Positions 42,246 to 50,805 are shown, counted from the first letter of the stretch. The stretch: DNA of 64,000 nucleotides from Planococcus shixiaomingii (GCF_030413615.1 NZ_CP129236.1:3394001-3458000), one strand, 5' to 3'. The notes: generated by a model from the sequence alone, not told the origin. Program-made: numbers and translations.

Positions 42246-42566
42246 AAATTCCTCCCTCTCTCAGTTTCTAATTCTTTTTGACTGGTATATTTACCACTTT
42301 TGATTTTTCTCTAGTTAGTTGGTAAAAAATACCCTTTCTTTTATTCGTTCAAACATTTCCTCTTCTTAAGCAAACTGTGTATTTTCTGTTATTCAGCGCC
42401 GTCTTATTAAACGTACATAGGAGGTAACTATGAGAAAGTCCCTCTTATTGAATTTTTATTTTTCTTGAATGGTACAGCCTTTCTCTATCTGCCACTCTAC
42501 CGTATAATAAATTCAAGTTTAACGACATGTTCTGTTCTCTGCTAGAGCAAAGGAGTTGGAAAGCAT
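42246..42566. other. Divergent regulatory gap with palindromes and a micro-ORF
   Basis: No conventional gene. Near the DUF2243 side are GGTATATTTACC (42284-42295) and GGTAAAAAATACC (42321-42333), similar palindromes 37 bp apart. Near the MpsC-like side is a 12-codon ORF with a perfect ribosome binding site (separate entry) and TATAAT at 42504-42509. Confidence 0.5.
42430..42468 (+). CDS. Candidate 12-residue leader peptide
   Basis: ATG at 42430 is preceded by AGGAGGT at optimal spacing. The frame encodes MRKSLLLNFYFS and then TGA. It lies 98 bp upstream of the MpsC-like gene. Such a strong ribosome binding site on so short a frame suggests a leader peptide or the remnant of a longer gene; the hydrophobic LLLNFYF core would fit the start of a truncated signal sequence. 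Translation is unproven. Confidence 0.3.
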   Translation: MRKSLLLNFYFS

Positions 42567-43262
42567 ATGCCAAAGGAAAAAACCATTCACACAGAAATCG
42601 GCTCTTACATCTCTGCCTTGTTGCGCGATCATTTTGGAAAAGGCCCTACTTCGGTTTATGTAGCTTTCGCACGGCCATTTATTACGGTCCATCTTCGAGG
42701 ATTTTTAACGCCTACCGAAAAAGTCCTGTTGAAACAAAATGAGCCAAATCGCGTATTGAAAATCAGAGATTTATTGATGAGCGACTTGATTTCGGAAATC
42801 AAGCTTGGGCTATGGAAAATAGGGGAGCTTGATGTAAAAGAAGTGTATGCCGACTGGAATCTCGACCACAAAAGCGGGATGATTATTGCAGTTTTAAATG
42901 AAGAAGTAGATCAAGGAACTTTTGAATGGCCAAAAGAAGTGGATGAAAATGCATTTCAAGAGGAATTGGTCAAAGCCAGTGTGAAAGCGCAAAAAGCACC
43001 AGGAACCACAGAAATTTACTGGCTTAACGACCGGATTATTTTAGCTAAACGGACGGAAATACTGGTAGCAGTCGAAAAGGAATTGATTAAAAATGGATTT
43101 GGAGAAGAATTGAGAATAGCTAAACGCCCGCTCGAGCGAAAAGTTTTGGCTGAAGTCCAATTAGAGGCCACTTTAAAAAGGAAGATTATCGAAACATTTG
43201 TCGAATGGAATTTTGAAACGGATAAAGCCTATACGGCATTCATCCTTGAACCGAAAAAATAG
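42567..43262 (+). CDS. MpsC-like protein with two DUF2294 domains
   Basis: 231 residues. Two copies of the roughly 110-residue DUF2294/MpsC domain can be seen: GKGPTSVYVAFARPFITVHLRGFLTPTEKVLL in the first and PGTTEIYWLNDRIILAKRTEILVAVEKELI in the second, each followed by a helical regulatory-looking part. MpsC was named in S. aureus as part of a membrane-potential-generating system, but most DUF2294 proteins are solitary, as here. GGAGT precedes the ATG. Soluble; function unknown. Confidence 0.8.
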   Translation: MPKEKTIHTEIGSYISALLRDHFGKGPTSVYVAFARPFITVHLRGFLTPTEKVLLKQNEPNRVLKIRDLLMSDLISEIKLGLWKIGELDVKEVYADWNLDHKSGMIIAVLNEEVDQGTFEWPKEVDENAFQEELVKASVKAQKAPGTTEIYWLNDRIILAKRTEILVAVEKELIKNGFGEELRIAKRPLERKVLAEVQLEATLKRKIIETFVEWNFETDKAYTAFILEPKK

Positions 43263-43304
43263 CAAACGAAAAAGCTTGCCTCATAGCCTGGATTTTTCGT
43301 TTGC
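43262..43304. terminator. Terminator after the MpsC-like gene
   Basis: GCAAACGAAAAA / TTTTTCGTTTGC, a perfect 12-bp stem with 19-nt loop starting right at the stop codon. Confidence 0.7.
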
Positions 43305-43392
43305 ATAATATAATCCTTAATTAATGACCTGAAAGGCTATTGAAAGCACTCTTCAGGAAGAAAAAAATTCAGCTTTGTTAAATGCAATGCTG

Positions 43393-43587
43393 TTAACCAA
43401 TTACAATTTGAAGTGATTGGCAATGTGTACATTTCGAGTAACTTTTTTGGGTGATCAAGTGTTCAATGTAACTGGTTGAATCCGTGAATTCTCTTTTATC
43501 CACTGGAGTTTCTATAAAGCCGCAACGATCCCCGGCATATTGTCTTTGGTGAATTTGCTTTTTCGTGTGATCAACAAAATAGTTCAT
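43393..43587 (-). CDS. Small protein with C-terminal CxxC
   Basis: 64 residues from the ATG at 43587. The sequence is polar (HTKKQIHQRQYAGDRCGFIE) and ends with a KCTHC pair, so metal or thiol chemistry is possible. AGGAAGGA lies about ten bases upstream. The frame continues further upstream, but across a terminator hairpin. I do not recognise a family. It lies downstream of, and on the same strand as, a strong hairpin at 43614-43664, so it may be controlled by attenuation. Confidence 0.55.
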   Translation of the reverse strand: MNYFVDHTKKQIHQRQYAGDRCGFIETPVDKREFTDSTSYIEHLITQKSYSKCTHCQSLQIVIG

Positions 43588-43613
43588 GGAAAATTCGCTT
43601 CCTTCCTTTTCTA

Positions 43614-43664
43614 CAAAAAAAGCCGAAAAGAAGAATCTCAAAAGAGAACTTCTTTTCGGCTTTG
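43614..43664 (-). terminator. Strong hairpin upstream of the 64-residue protein gene
   Basis: AAAGCCGAAAAGAAG / CTTCTTTTCGGCTTT stem (15 bp) with a minus-strand run of seven T. It terminates transcription from the HMA-like gene side, or acts as an attenuator for the small gene 27 bp downstream. Confidence 0.8.
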
Positions 43665-43832
43665 TAAACAGCTCTACAGTCTGCAACAGTTAACCAATGT
43701 ATATAATTGTTATCACACAAGAACATAATGAAAAATGAATTAAAAACAAGTACTGAAGTGGAAACGCTATTGTTTTCCAAGTGGTTCAAGCATACTTGTT
43801 TCGGTCAACGAAGTAAAGGAATTCTTCTTGCT

Positions 43833-44042
43833 TTACTCCACAAGGTGAAATCCTTCCAATTGAATCCTCTTTGCCAGCTGGTCTGCTGATATTTGATTAG
43901 GGTCAAAAGTGATGGCAACTCCACCTTCTTCAACATCCACCAAAGCCCGTTCCACTTCTTCCATTTCCAGTAAAAAAGACTCCAGTGACTGCAATGGTTT
44001 TTCTTCTGTTGCTTCCTTCACATAAATCGTCATTGTTTCCAC
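43833..44042 (-). CDS. HMA-like small protein lacking the metal-binding CxxC
   Basis: 69 residues from a GTG at 44042 (AAGG nine bases upstream); ATGs at 44051 and 44033 are alternatives. The pattern MTIYVKEAT, then VERALVDVEEGGVAITFDPNQISADQLAKRIQLEGF, has the beta-alpha-beta-beta-alpha-beta layout and the VxxxxV...Y/FDP wording of heavy-metal-associated copper chaperones, but there is no cysteine at all. It is probably a degenerate or repurposed domain. Confidence 0.65.
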   Translation of the reverse strand: METMTIYVKEATEEKPLQSLESFLLEMEEVERALVDVEEGGVAITFDPNQISADQLAKRIQLEGFHLVE

Positions 44043-44116
44043 AAAAATCATCCTTCCATTTATCGGTTTCTTTCCTATACCCGAAATAGAAAAGGATAAA
44101 GACGTTTACTCATGAA

Positions 44117-44150
44117 ATAAGCAGCGAAGCAAAAAATCTTCGCTGCTTAT
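44117..44150. terminator. Terminator of topB
   Basis: ATAAGCAGCGAAG / CTTCGCTGCTTAT, a 13-bp stem with AAAAAA in the loop, 8 bp after the topB stop; the T-tail is poor. Confidence 0.6.
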
Positions 44151-44158
44151 GGCCTTCA

Positions 44159-46267
44159 TTAGAATTCCATTTTCAGTTTTCCGTCTTCCAATATCAGCTT
44201 AGCATTAAATTTCTTGCCGTTTTTTGAGACAAAGCCTTTCAATACCGGTGTTTTTCCTTTTGTGCATAAATACTCGATTTGTTTGGCTGTAAGCCGTTTC
44301 TTTAAAAAGACCGCTGGAAACGACTGCTTGCAGCCATTGGCGTATTCTGTACAGCTGTAATAGCCTTTGGTTGAGATGATCATGCCTTTCTTGCATGCAG
44401 GGCATAGCGCAATTTCTTCCTTTGAATTAGGCATTGCCAGCTGTTCTGGCAGGCCATTCTTCTGCATCTGCGCCGGAACTTCATCCAACAGCTTTTGGAT
44501 AAACTTGCCGATTGTTGTAAGAAACACTTCCGATGAGCCTTCACCATTGCCAATTTTCTTCAAATAGGTTTCCCATTTAGCGGTCATGGATGGACTCGAC
44601 AATAAATTCCCTTCAATGGCTTGGCATAGAATCCGGCCTTTATCGGTGATGGAGACGATGTTCTTAGTCACCGAAATGTATTCATGCCGTTTGATCGTTT
44701 CGATGATGCCGCTTCGAGTCGCCTCTGTGCCGAGCCCTTCGATTTCTTTCAGGATTTCGGTATCTTCCACGTCGTCCACGAACTTCCCGCAGGTTTTCAT
44801 CATGGCGATCAGTTGCCCTTCCGTGTACGGTTTCGGTGGGGTTGTCATGCCTTCTTTAACCGCTACATCACTTTTCACCGGCTCTTGCTCCCGCAGTTCC
44901 GGAAGCGCAGGTTCTTGCTTGGCATCCCGGGCAACGGGGAACAATTCTTTCCAGCCTTGTTCAAGCTCCGTCTTGCCGGTTGTAAAAAAGTCCAAGCCGT
45001 TCACATTGGTTGTCACTTTCGTTTCCGCATAGCGGTAATCCTTGTGGAACATCGCCAGTGTAGTCCGCATCACTTCTTCATACAGATTGCGTTCATCACG
45101 CGCCAAGCCCTCAAGTTTCCTAGCTGTAGGCAATGTTTTCGTCGGGATGATGGCGTAATGCTCCTGCACTTTCGCATTGTCGACAAAACGCTTTTTCGGC
45201 GCTTTTGAAGCTACGGGGAAAGAAGTTCCGATCAATTTCTGATAAGCTTCCACTTGGTTTGCCAAATACGCGAATTCACTTGTTGTAATATGCTGTGCAT
45301 CTGTTCTTGGGTAGCTGACAAGCTTTTTCTCATATAACCCTTGCATGACCGACAACACTTTCGATGGGCTGTATTTCCACTTTCGGTTGGCTGCTGCCTG
45401 CAAAGTTGACAGTGAATGCAATTGAGGCGGCGGCGTCCGTTTTTCAGTCGTTTTCACCGAAGCGACAGTGCCTTCCGCTTTTCCGGAAATGCCGTGTTTC
45501 GCTAATAGCTCCTCTGCTTCTTTCCGCTCTTTGGATTTTAATTTCGCTTTGCCTTTATAGCGGCCCTTTTCTGCATCGAAAACTCCTTCGATTTCATAGA
45601 ATGGTTCCGGCACAAACGCCTCAATCTCTTTTTCCCGCTGATAAATCAGAAAAACCGTCGGCGTCTGAACGCGCCCGATGGCAAAAACTTCCCGGATACC
45701 TTTTGCCTGAAGCAATAGCGAATACAAACGCGAACCATTCATACCGACCAGCCAGTCGCTGATTTGCCTCGCTTTCGCTTCTTCGTAAAGCAAAAGGTCT
45801 TGCCGGTTGTCGCGCAGTTCCTGAAACCCTTTGCGGACTTCATCCACTTCAAGCGAATTGATCCAGAGGCGTTTGATCGTTTTTCCTTTTGCTCCTGTTT
45901 GATAATAGATGCTGTAAAAAATATTGGAACCTTCACGGTCAACGTCACAGGCGTTTATGACCAGATCGGTTTGTTGAATAAGTTTTTTAATAACGCCAAA
46001 TTGCTGGGCTTTGCCCCGAGCCACTTGAAATTGATAGTTCGTCGGCAAAATGGGCAAAGCGGCAAGTGACCACTTGCCCCATTTTGGATCATAGGCTTTT
46101 GGTTCCTTCAATTCCACGAGATGGCCAATCCCCCAGGTAATATAAGCCCCTTCCGGAAAAATAGCATTCGGGGCAATTTCTATATAACCGTCGCGCTTTG
46201 TCGTTTTAAAGGCGTCCGCATAGGCTTTTGCCTGACTTGGCTTCTCGGCCACAATTACTGGTTTCAT
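44159..46267 (-). CDS. topB: DNA topoisomerase III
   Basis: 702 residues of type IA topoisomerase. The TOPRIM domain starts PVIVAEKPSQAKAYADAF and has NACDVDREGSNIF. The active-site tyrosine is in KLVSYPRTDAQHI, with GLGTEATRSGII later. A C-terminal zinc-ribbon-like cysteine set follows (ALCPACKKGMI... YSCTEYANGC). It decatenates DNA with a transient 5'-phosphotyrosine. The start at 46267 follows GGACGGG by six bases; the longer frame to 46327 lacks a site. Confidence 0.95.
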   Translation of the reverse strand: MKPVIVAEKPSQAKAYADAFKTTKRDGYIEIAPNAIFPEGAYITWGIGHLVELKEPKAYDPKWGKWSLAALPILPTNYQFQVARGKAQQFGVIKKLIQQTDLVINACDVDREGSNIFYSIYYQTGAKGKTIKRLWINSLEVDEVRKGFQELRDNRQDLLLYEEAKARQISDWLVGMNGSRLYSLLLQAKGIREVFAIGRVQTPTVFLIYQREKEIEAFVPEPFYEIEGVFDAEKGRYKGKAKLKSKERKEAEELLAKHGISGKAEGTVASVKTTEKRTPPPQLHSLSTLQAAANRKWKYSPSKVLSVMQGLYEKKLVSYPRTDAQHITTSEFAYLANQVEAYQKLIGTSFPVASKAPKKRFVDNAKVQEHYAIIPTKTLPTARKLEGLARDERNLYEEVMRTTLAMFHKDYRYAETKVTTNVNGLDFFTTGKTELEQGWKELFPVARDAKQEPALPELREQEPVKSDVAVKEGMTTPPKPYTEGQLIAMMKTCGKFVDDVEDTEILKEIEGLGTEATRSGIIETIKRHEYISVTKNIVSITDKGRILCQAIEGNLLSSPSMTAKWETYLKKIGNGEGSSEVFLTTIGKFIQKLLDEVPAQMQKNGLPEQLAMPNSKEEIALCPACKKGMIISTKGYYSCTEYANGCKQSFPAVFLKKRLTAKQIEYLCTKGKTPVLKGFVSKNGKKFNAKLILEDGKLKMEF

Positions 46268-46341
46268 ATTTCCCGTCCTTTCACACAATTCCTTTCCTCT
46301 ATTGTACTCTTTCAGGAAAAGAAACAAAGAAGTTTAACCGG

Positions 46342-47022
46342 TTATTTTTTATCACCAGACAGCATATCTTCAAAATCTTTCTCGATATGGCCTTTCTCCC
46401 CGAAAATCATGACTTTATCGCCTGCCTGCAATTGGACTTCGAATAAGGATTTCCGTAAAATGACACTGCCTCTTCGAATGAACAGCAAATGAAGGTCGGC
46501 ATCTTTCATAATCAGTTCTTGGGCCGGCTGCCCCAAATATTTGGAATCCTCTTCAATGTCAATTAGGGCCACCTTATCATTCTCGCCTAAAGATAAGGCA
46601 GCTTTAAGCGACCAATCTTCAAGGTCATATTCCTCATCCATTTCGCGCTCAAATTTAGTTGTTAAAAAGCTTTTGATCCCTTTGCTTTTTAAAAGGAGTA
46701 AGGCAACAAAAAGTGAACCCGCTACTGCGATTAGCCAATTTATCCGCAAATCGTTGGACAGAAGCGACGCTATGGACGAAATCATCACTGCCAAAGAGAA
46801 ATAACCGAATAAAATCACTGCGGCACTGATTTTTCTTCGAATCGGGTGATCGATGATCAATGTAGCTTCATCGGTTGTAAAACCTGTGGCGGTCAACATA
46901 GAAATTACTTGGTAGCGCGCTATCTGTTTCTTCAATCCGGTTGTGACAAAAAGCATGGTCGCAATTTCAATCACCAGCGCCATAATCACCAAATAGATCA
47001 CTATGAACTCGATTTCTGTCAT
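46342..47022 (-). CDS. Membrane protein with C-terminal RCK_C (TrkA-C) domain
   Basis: 226 residues: four transmembrane helices in the first 120 residues, including MTEIEFIVIYLVIMALVIEI at the start, then a TrkA-C domain (about 140-218) with KYLGQPAQELIMKDADLHLLFIRRG and LQAGDKVMIFGEKGHIE. TrkA-C domains bind nucleotides such as cyclic di-AMP in ion transporters. The pore part is not a known transporter type, so it may regulate ion balance. GGAGGA precedes the ATG at 47022; the upstream ORF extension is an artefact. Confidence 0.8.
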   Translation of the reverse strand: MTEIEFIVIYLVIMALVIEIATMLFVTTGLKKQIARYQVISMLTATGFTTDEATLIIDHPIRRKISAAVILFGYFSLAVMISSIASLLSNDLRINWLIAVAGSLFVALLLLKSKGIKSFLTTKFEREMDEEYDLEDWSLKAALSLGENDKVALIDIEEDSKYLGQPAQELIMKDADLHLLFIRRGSVILRKSLFEVQLQAGDKVMIFGEKGHIEKDFEDMLSGDKK

Positions 47023-47154
47023 GTTCCTCCCCCGTTCCTGCCTGCATAAGAAATATTCCCGTAATTGGATGTTTAAAATCCTCCGAAAAAGAAATACTCC
47101 GTAGTATAATAAGAAAATATGAACTGTTCCAGTAAAAAGAATGGAGAGAAACCT

Positions 47155-47847
47155 ATGACAATAAACAGCAGGTCCGCTTTGCTTGCAGGAGCCAGCGGGC
47201 TCGTCGGAACCGAGTTGTTGCACGTGCTGCTCGAAAGTCCTGTTTATGAACATGTAAAAATCTTTGTCCGGAAACCGTTGGATGCCAAGCATCCCAAATT
47301 GGAACAAGTAATCGTCGATTACGAAGAACTGGAAAATTACACAATCCACTTTAAAGTCCATGACGTCTACTGCTGTTTGGGGACCACCATTAAAAAAGCC
47401 GGTTCCCAGGAAGCTTTTCGAAAAGTGGATTATGAATATCCGGTAAGACTTGCTAATATGGCACGGGTCCATGGAGTCCAAAACTTCCTTATTGTTTCCG
47501 CCCTTGGAGCGGATGCCACATCAAAAGTGTTCTACAGCAAGACAAAAGGAGAAGTCGAAGAACAGTTGAAAAAGCTTGATTTGCCAGCCCTTCACATCTT
47601 CCAGCCTTCACTACTGCTAGGCAACCGGCAGGAATTTCGTTTAGGAGAAAAAACCGCCGTTGTATTGAGTCCGATTTTCACACCTTTTTTGGCTGGCCGC
47701 TTACAAAAATACAAACCTGTTAGCGCCAGAAGCGTCGCAAACGCCATGTATGCCACAGCTCAAACAAACCGGATCGGCACGTTTACGTATCCTTCCGGCC
47801 AAATCAAGGACCTTAGCCAACAAACTTTGGTGGAATTAAAAAGATGA
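47155..47847 (+). CDS. NAD(P)H-binding oxidoreductase (HTATIP2/YraR-like atypical SDR)
   Basis: 230 residues. LLAGASGLVGTELLHVLL is an atypical-SDR nucleotide loop (GASGxxG). CCLGTTIKKAGSQEAFRKVDYEY and FYSKTKGEVEEQL, with its YSKTK, are typical of the HTATIP2/YraR group. Substrate unknown. GGAGAG lies before the ATG at 47155. The last codons are part of the terminator hairpin. Confidence 0.85.
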   Translation: MTINSRSALLAGASGLVGTELLHVLLESPVYEHVKIFVRKPLDAKHPKLEQVIVDYEELENYTIHFKVHDVYCCLGTTIKKAGSQEAFRKVDYEYPVRLANMARVHGVQNFLIVSALGADATSKVFYSKTKGEVEEQLKKLDLPALHIFQPSLLLGNRQEFRLGEKTAVVLSPIFTPFLAGRLQKYKPVSARSVANAMYATAQTNRIGTFTYPSGQIKDLSQQTLVELKR

Positions 47848-47874
47848 AACCAGGTTATCTGGTCTCATCTTTTT
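47842..47874 (+). terminator. First copy of a duplicated terminator
   Basis: AGATGAAACCAG / CTGGTCTCATCT hairpin plus TTTT, overlapping the stop codon of the oxidoreductase gene. Near-identical to 48296-48331. Confidence 0.85.
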
Positions 47875-48295
47875 CAGAGTGTTGAATAACCTTTCTATAT
47901 GAAACTTGGATAAGAAAATGTTTTACTAGTTATTCCGCAAAACAGCTGCGCTTTCCGGCGGGCTTGCGCCGAACTAACTCGGACTAAACGCCCGAGTGGA
48001 TTTCGGCACTTCGCTGTCCCGCTGGAGTCTCCGCTATTTTGCTCCATAACTAGTGAAAAATGAACAAGGCACTTACTTGCTGATCCGCTTTGCTTTGAAC
48101 TTCTCGCATGACCTGCTAATGGATTGGCTTCCCTTAGGGATGGAGCGGAATGCGGCGACTCCTGCGGGAATAGTGCGAGTCCTAAGACCCCACAGGGAGC
48201 GCCAGCGAGCGAGGAGGCTTAGGCCGCACCCCGCGGAAAGCGTCCGCCTGGAGCGCAATGCGAAAAGGGTATCGAGGGTTTCTCGACAGCCTGAA
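47875..48295. repeat. Dispersed repeat R2, copy C, between duplicated terminators
   Basis: About 420 bp of non-coding sequence with two modules. The first is AAAACAGCTGCG...ACTCGG...CCCGAGTGGATTTCGG...TTGCTCC, shared with copy B and R1. The second is GCGACTCCTGCGGGA, GCGAGCGAGGAGGCT, CCGCGGAAAGCG and TTTCTCGACAGCCTG, a widespread Bacillaceae intergenic repeat. Both flanks carry the same host hairpin. Fills the gap between the oxidoreductase and OsmC genes. Confidence 0.8.
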
Positions 48296-48331
48296 AAAGA
48301 TGAGACTAGGTTATCTGGTCTCATCTTTTTT
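48296..48331. terminator. Second copy of the duplicated terminator (osmC side)
   Basis: AGATGAGACTAG / CTGGTCTCATCT hairpin with T-runs on both strands. It serves the OsmC gene read from the minus strand. Confidence 0.85.
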
Positions 48332-48385
48332 ATAAAAACGAATTTATTTTGAAAGCTACAAACTGCAGCTGTTTTGGTTAGGCAG

Positions 48386-48847
48386 TCAATGATTCGCTTT
48401 TTCTGCTGCTTTGATATCTGCTTGCAGTTCAATTTCCACGTTTCCTTTAATCGCACGGCTGATCATGCATGAGCTCTCCGCTTTTTCGGCAAGTTTCTGT
48501 GCCAACGAAAAATCTCGTTCGGATGCATCGGCTTTCAATACCACGCGGGGTCTATGAATAATCCGCTCGTAAGTGATAACGCCATTCGTTACATCTACAA
48601 TGCCTTCTGACTCCATCGTCAAAGACTCTTTTTCCAGCTTGCTGCGCTCCATCATGGCCGCAAGGGTAATGATGTAACAAGTTGCTGCTGCACCAAGCAG
48701 CATTTCGTCAGGATTGGTCCCCACTCCAGGCCCATCCATTTCCGGCGGAATCGAAATTTCGGTTTTCAAATTGCCTGCTTCTATTTCTCCGACATCGTTG
48801 CGGAGGCCTGGCCAGTTTGCTTGCAAATGGAAACTATGCTTTGCCAT
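48386..48847 (-). CDS. OsmC family peroxiredoxin-like protein
   Basis: 153 residues. Redox cysteines are Cys57 (LGAAATCYIITLAAMMER) and Cys127 (AEKAESSCMISRAI); PPEMDGPGVGTNPDEMLLGA is the family's entry loop. It is OsmC-like rather than Ohr, so it reduces hydroperoxides with less defined preference. GGGAGAG precedes the ATG. It lies 31 bp downstream of the PfkB kinase gene on the same strand, so co-transcription is possible. Confidence 0.9.
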   Translation of the reverse strand: MAKHSFHLQANWPGLRNDVGEIEAGNLKTEISIPPEMDGPGVGTNPDEMLLGAAATCYIITLAAMMERSKLEKESLTMESEGIVDVTNGVITYERIIHRPRVVLKADASERDFSLAQKLAEKAESSCMISRAIKGNVEIELQADIKAAEKANH

Positions 48848-48877
48848 TTCTATCTCTCCCTCATGTCTCTCTGCTCT

Positions 48878-49819
48878 TTATTGTGTCAATTGATCCAATT
48901 CCTCAAGCCTTGGCATTGCAGTCAGCGCGCCAGCTTTTGTTGCGCAAAGTGCGCCAAGCTTGTTGGAAAATGATGCGCATTCAATAACTTCTTGACGTGT
49001 TTTCGGCATCCCATTGATATGGATATGGCGAATGGTTCCAGCTACAAATGCATCTCCGGCTCCAGTCGTATCGACTGGCTGCACCGGAATGACCGGCACA
49101 TGAAATACTTCCCCTTCAAACAATGCATAGGTGCCGTTTTCCCCGTCTGTCAAGAAAACAAGCGGAATGCCAAACTCTGCAAGGCGCGCAATGCCTTCTT
49201 CCATCGTTTGGGTTTCCATCAAAAACGACAATTCTTCTGTCGTGACTTTCAAAACATCAGTGGTCCGCAGAAACTTGCGGGCCGTGTCACGGCTTCTCTC
49301 TTCACTGTCCCAGCGCAGCGGCCGGATGTTGGCATCGAACGAACAGATGACTCCGTGGGCTTTTGCCAGCTCTACGGCCTTCTCTGTCGTTTTCAGCGCT
49401 TCCGGATGGAACATCGTACCGGAGCAAATATGAAAAACAGTGGCATTTTCAAAAGCTTCTTTTTGCAAGTCATGCGCTGCCACTTGAAGATCCGGCGTTT
49501 CGTTAATGTATTCCGCAAAAATCCGGTCAAAATTCGGTGTCAAATGAATAAAGACCCCACTCACCCGCTTTTCCGGCACAACAATAGAAGGCGTTAGAAT
49601 GACACCTTCTTTTTCGAGTTCACTGCGGACGAATTGAGATGTTTCATCGTCGCCTGTAACCGTTATGAAAGCCGAAGGCACCCCGAGACGGCTGACTCCT
49701 GCAGCGACATTTACCGTAGCTCCGCCAAGATGGCGGGTAAACGAATCATTATTGGTATTGTTTGCTATATAATCGACAAAAGCATCCCCGTACGTAAGGA
49801 CGTGCTTTGAGTTGGTCAT
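48878..49819 (-). CDS. PfkB-family carbohydrate kinase (fructokinase-like)
   Basis: 313 residues. LGGATVNVAAGVSRLG (about 32-47) is the first PfkB signature, and VDTTGAGDAFVAGTIRHI carries the catalytic aspartate and anion hole. Substrate-side residues fit fructokinase or other ribokinase-type sugar kinases, but specificity cannot be fixed from sequence alone. GGAGG precedes the ATG. No sugar transporter or hydrolase is adjacent. Confidence 0.88.
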   Translation of the reverse strand: MTNSKHVLTYGDAFVDYIANNTNNDSFTRHLGGATVNVAAGVSRLGVPSAFITVTGDDETSQFVRSELEKEGVILTPSIVVPEKRVSGVFIHLTPNFDRIFAEYINETPDLQVAAHDLQKEAFENATVFHICSGTMFHPEALKTTEKAVELAKAHGVICSFDANIRPLRWDSEERSRDTARKFLRTTDVLKVTTEELSFLMETQTMEEGIARLAEFGIPLVFLTDGENGTYALFEGEVFHVPVIPVQPVDTTGAGDAFVAGTIRHIHINGMPKTRQEVIECASFSNKLGALCATKAGALTAMPRLEELDQLTQ

Positions 49820-50010
49820 TAGTTTGCCTCCACCCTTTCAGCTCACTCTGCAAGTGCGCTTCAAAAGATCTTTTTTTGTCTATTTCGTATAATTTTATCA
49901 TAAAAACTGCACTCACTAAAGTATCCTGCAATTAGTACAATAAAACAGCTCCTTAATCATACGACAAAAGAAAACCTTTAGGTAAGGCAATTTGGAGGCA
50001 TTCGTGACTA

Positions 50011-50805
50011 TCAGTCGACTTTTTCCGCTATTTTATACAGTGTTTCCCTCCGATCATCAAATACCGGAATCCGTCCGCGCACTTCATCTACTTCAGTCAA
50101 GTCTATTTCAGCGTAGCCGATGGTTTCTTCTGTACCCAAATGCATGCGGATTTCTCCCCACGGAGCAATGATCATCGAGTTGCCGCCGAATTCGTTTTTC
50201 GGATCCTTCCCTGCCCGATTCACCGCTACAACAAAACACTGGTTTTCAATTGCGCGGGCTTGAAGCAAGACGCGCCAATGATCGATTCGGGCCAATGGCC
50301 ATTCCGCCGGCACAAACATTATTTTCGCTCCGTTCAATGCATGGGCACGGATCCATTCCGGAAAACGGATATCGTAGCAGATGACTCCGCCGCAAGCGAC
50401 GCCGTCCAGTTCAAAAAGATTAAGCGAATCGCCTGCTTCCAAATAAACATGTTCATCCATCAGCCCAAAAAGATGGGCTTTGTCGTATTCCCCTACTGCT
50501 TCGCCGTTTTTATTGGCGATGTGCATGGTATTATAGAAAGCTCCTTTTTTGCGGGTCGATACCGATCCGCCAACTACATGGACATGATGTTTTTCGGCAA
50601 AATCGGCAATGAATGCTTTTGCCTGTTCCGTGCTATCAGCGAGATTCTCAAGCTCGGTCAGTGCGTATCCCGTATTCCACATTTCAGGCAAGACGATAAT
50701 ATCCGCTCCGTTTTCTGCCGCCTCTTGCATCTTTTCCGCCACACGCTTAAAATTCGTTTCCGGTTCTCCGAATGCAATATCGAGTTGAATACATGCAAGT
50801 TTCAT
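50011..50805 (-). CDS. mtnU: Carbon-nitrogen hydrolase, MtnU-like omega-amidase
   Basis: 264 residues with the nitrilase triad: Glu41 (VLPEMWNTG), Lys109 (EYDKAHLFG) and Cys143 (GGVICYDIRFPEW). Omega-amidases open the alpha-keto acid amide left when glutamine donates its amino group. The assignment as MtnU comes from its position back to back with an MtnV-like aminotransferase, as in the B. subtilis methionine salvage cluster. GGAGGAGAAATAA lies before the ATG. Confidence 0.85.
   Translation of the reverse strand: MKLACIQLDIAFGEPETNFKRVAEKMQEAAENGADIIVLPEMWNTGYALTELENLADSTEQAKAFIADFAEKHHVHVVGGSVSTRKKGAFYNTMHIANKNGEAVGEYDKAHLFGLMDEHVYLEAGDSLNLFELDGVACGGVICYDIRFPEWIRAHALNGAKIMFVPAEWPLARIDHWRVLLQARAIENQCFVVAVNRAGKDPKNEFGGNSMIIAPWGEIRMHLGTEETIGYAEIDLTEVDEVRGRIPVFDDRRETLYKIAEKVD

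Noticed and set aside
46342..47481. Full 379-codon frame of the TrkA-C protein
   Set aside because: The first 153 codons overlap the divergent oxidoreductase gene and its promoter; GGAGGA places the start at 47022.
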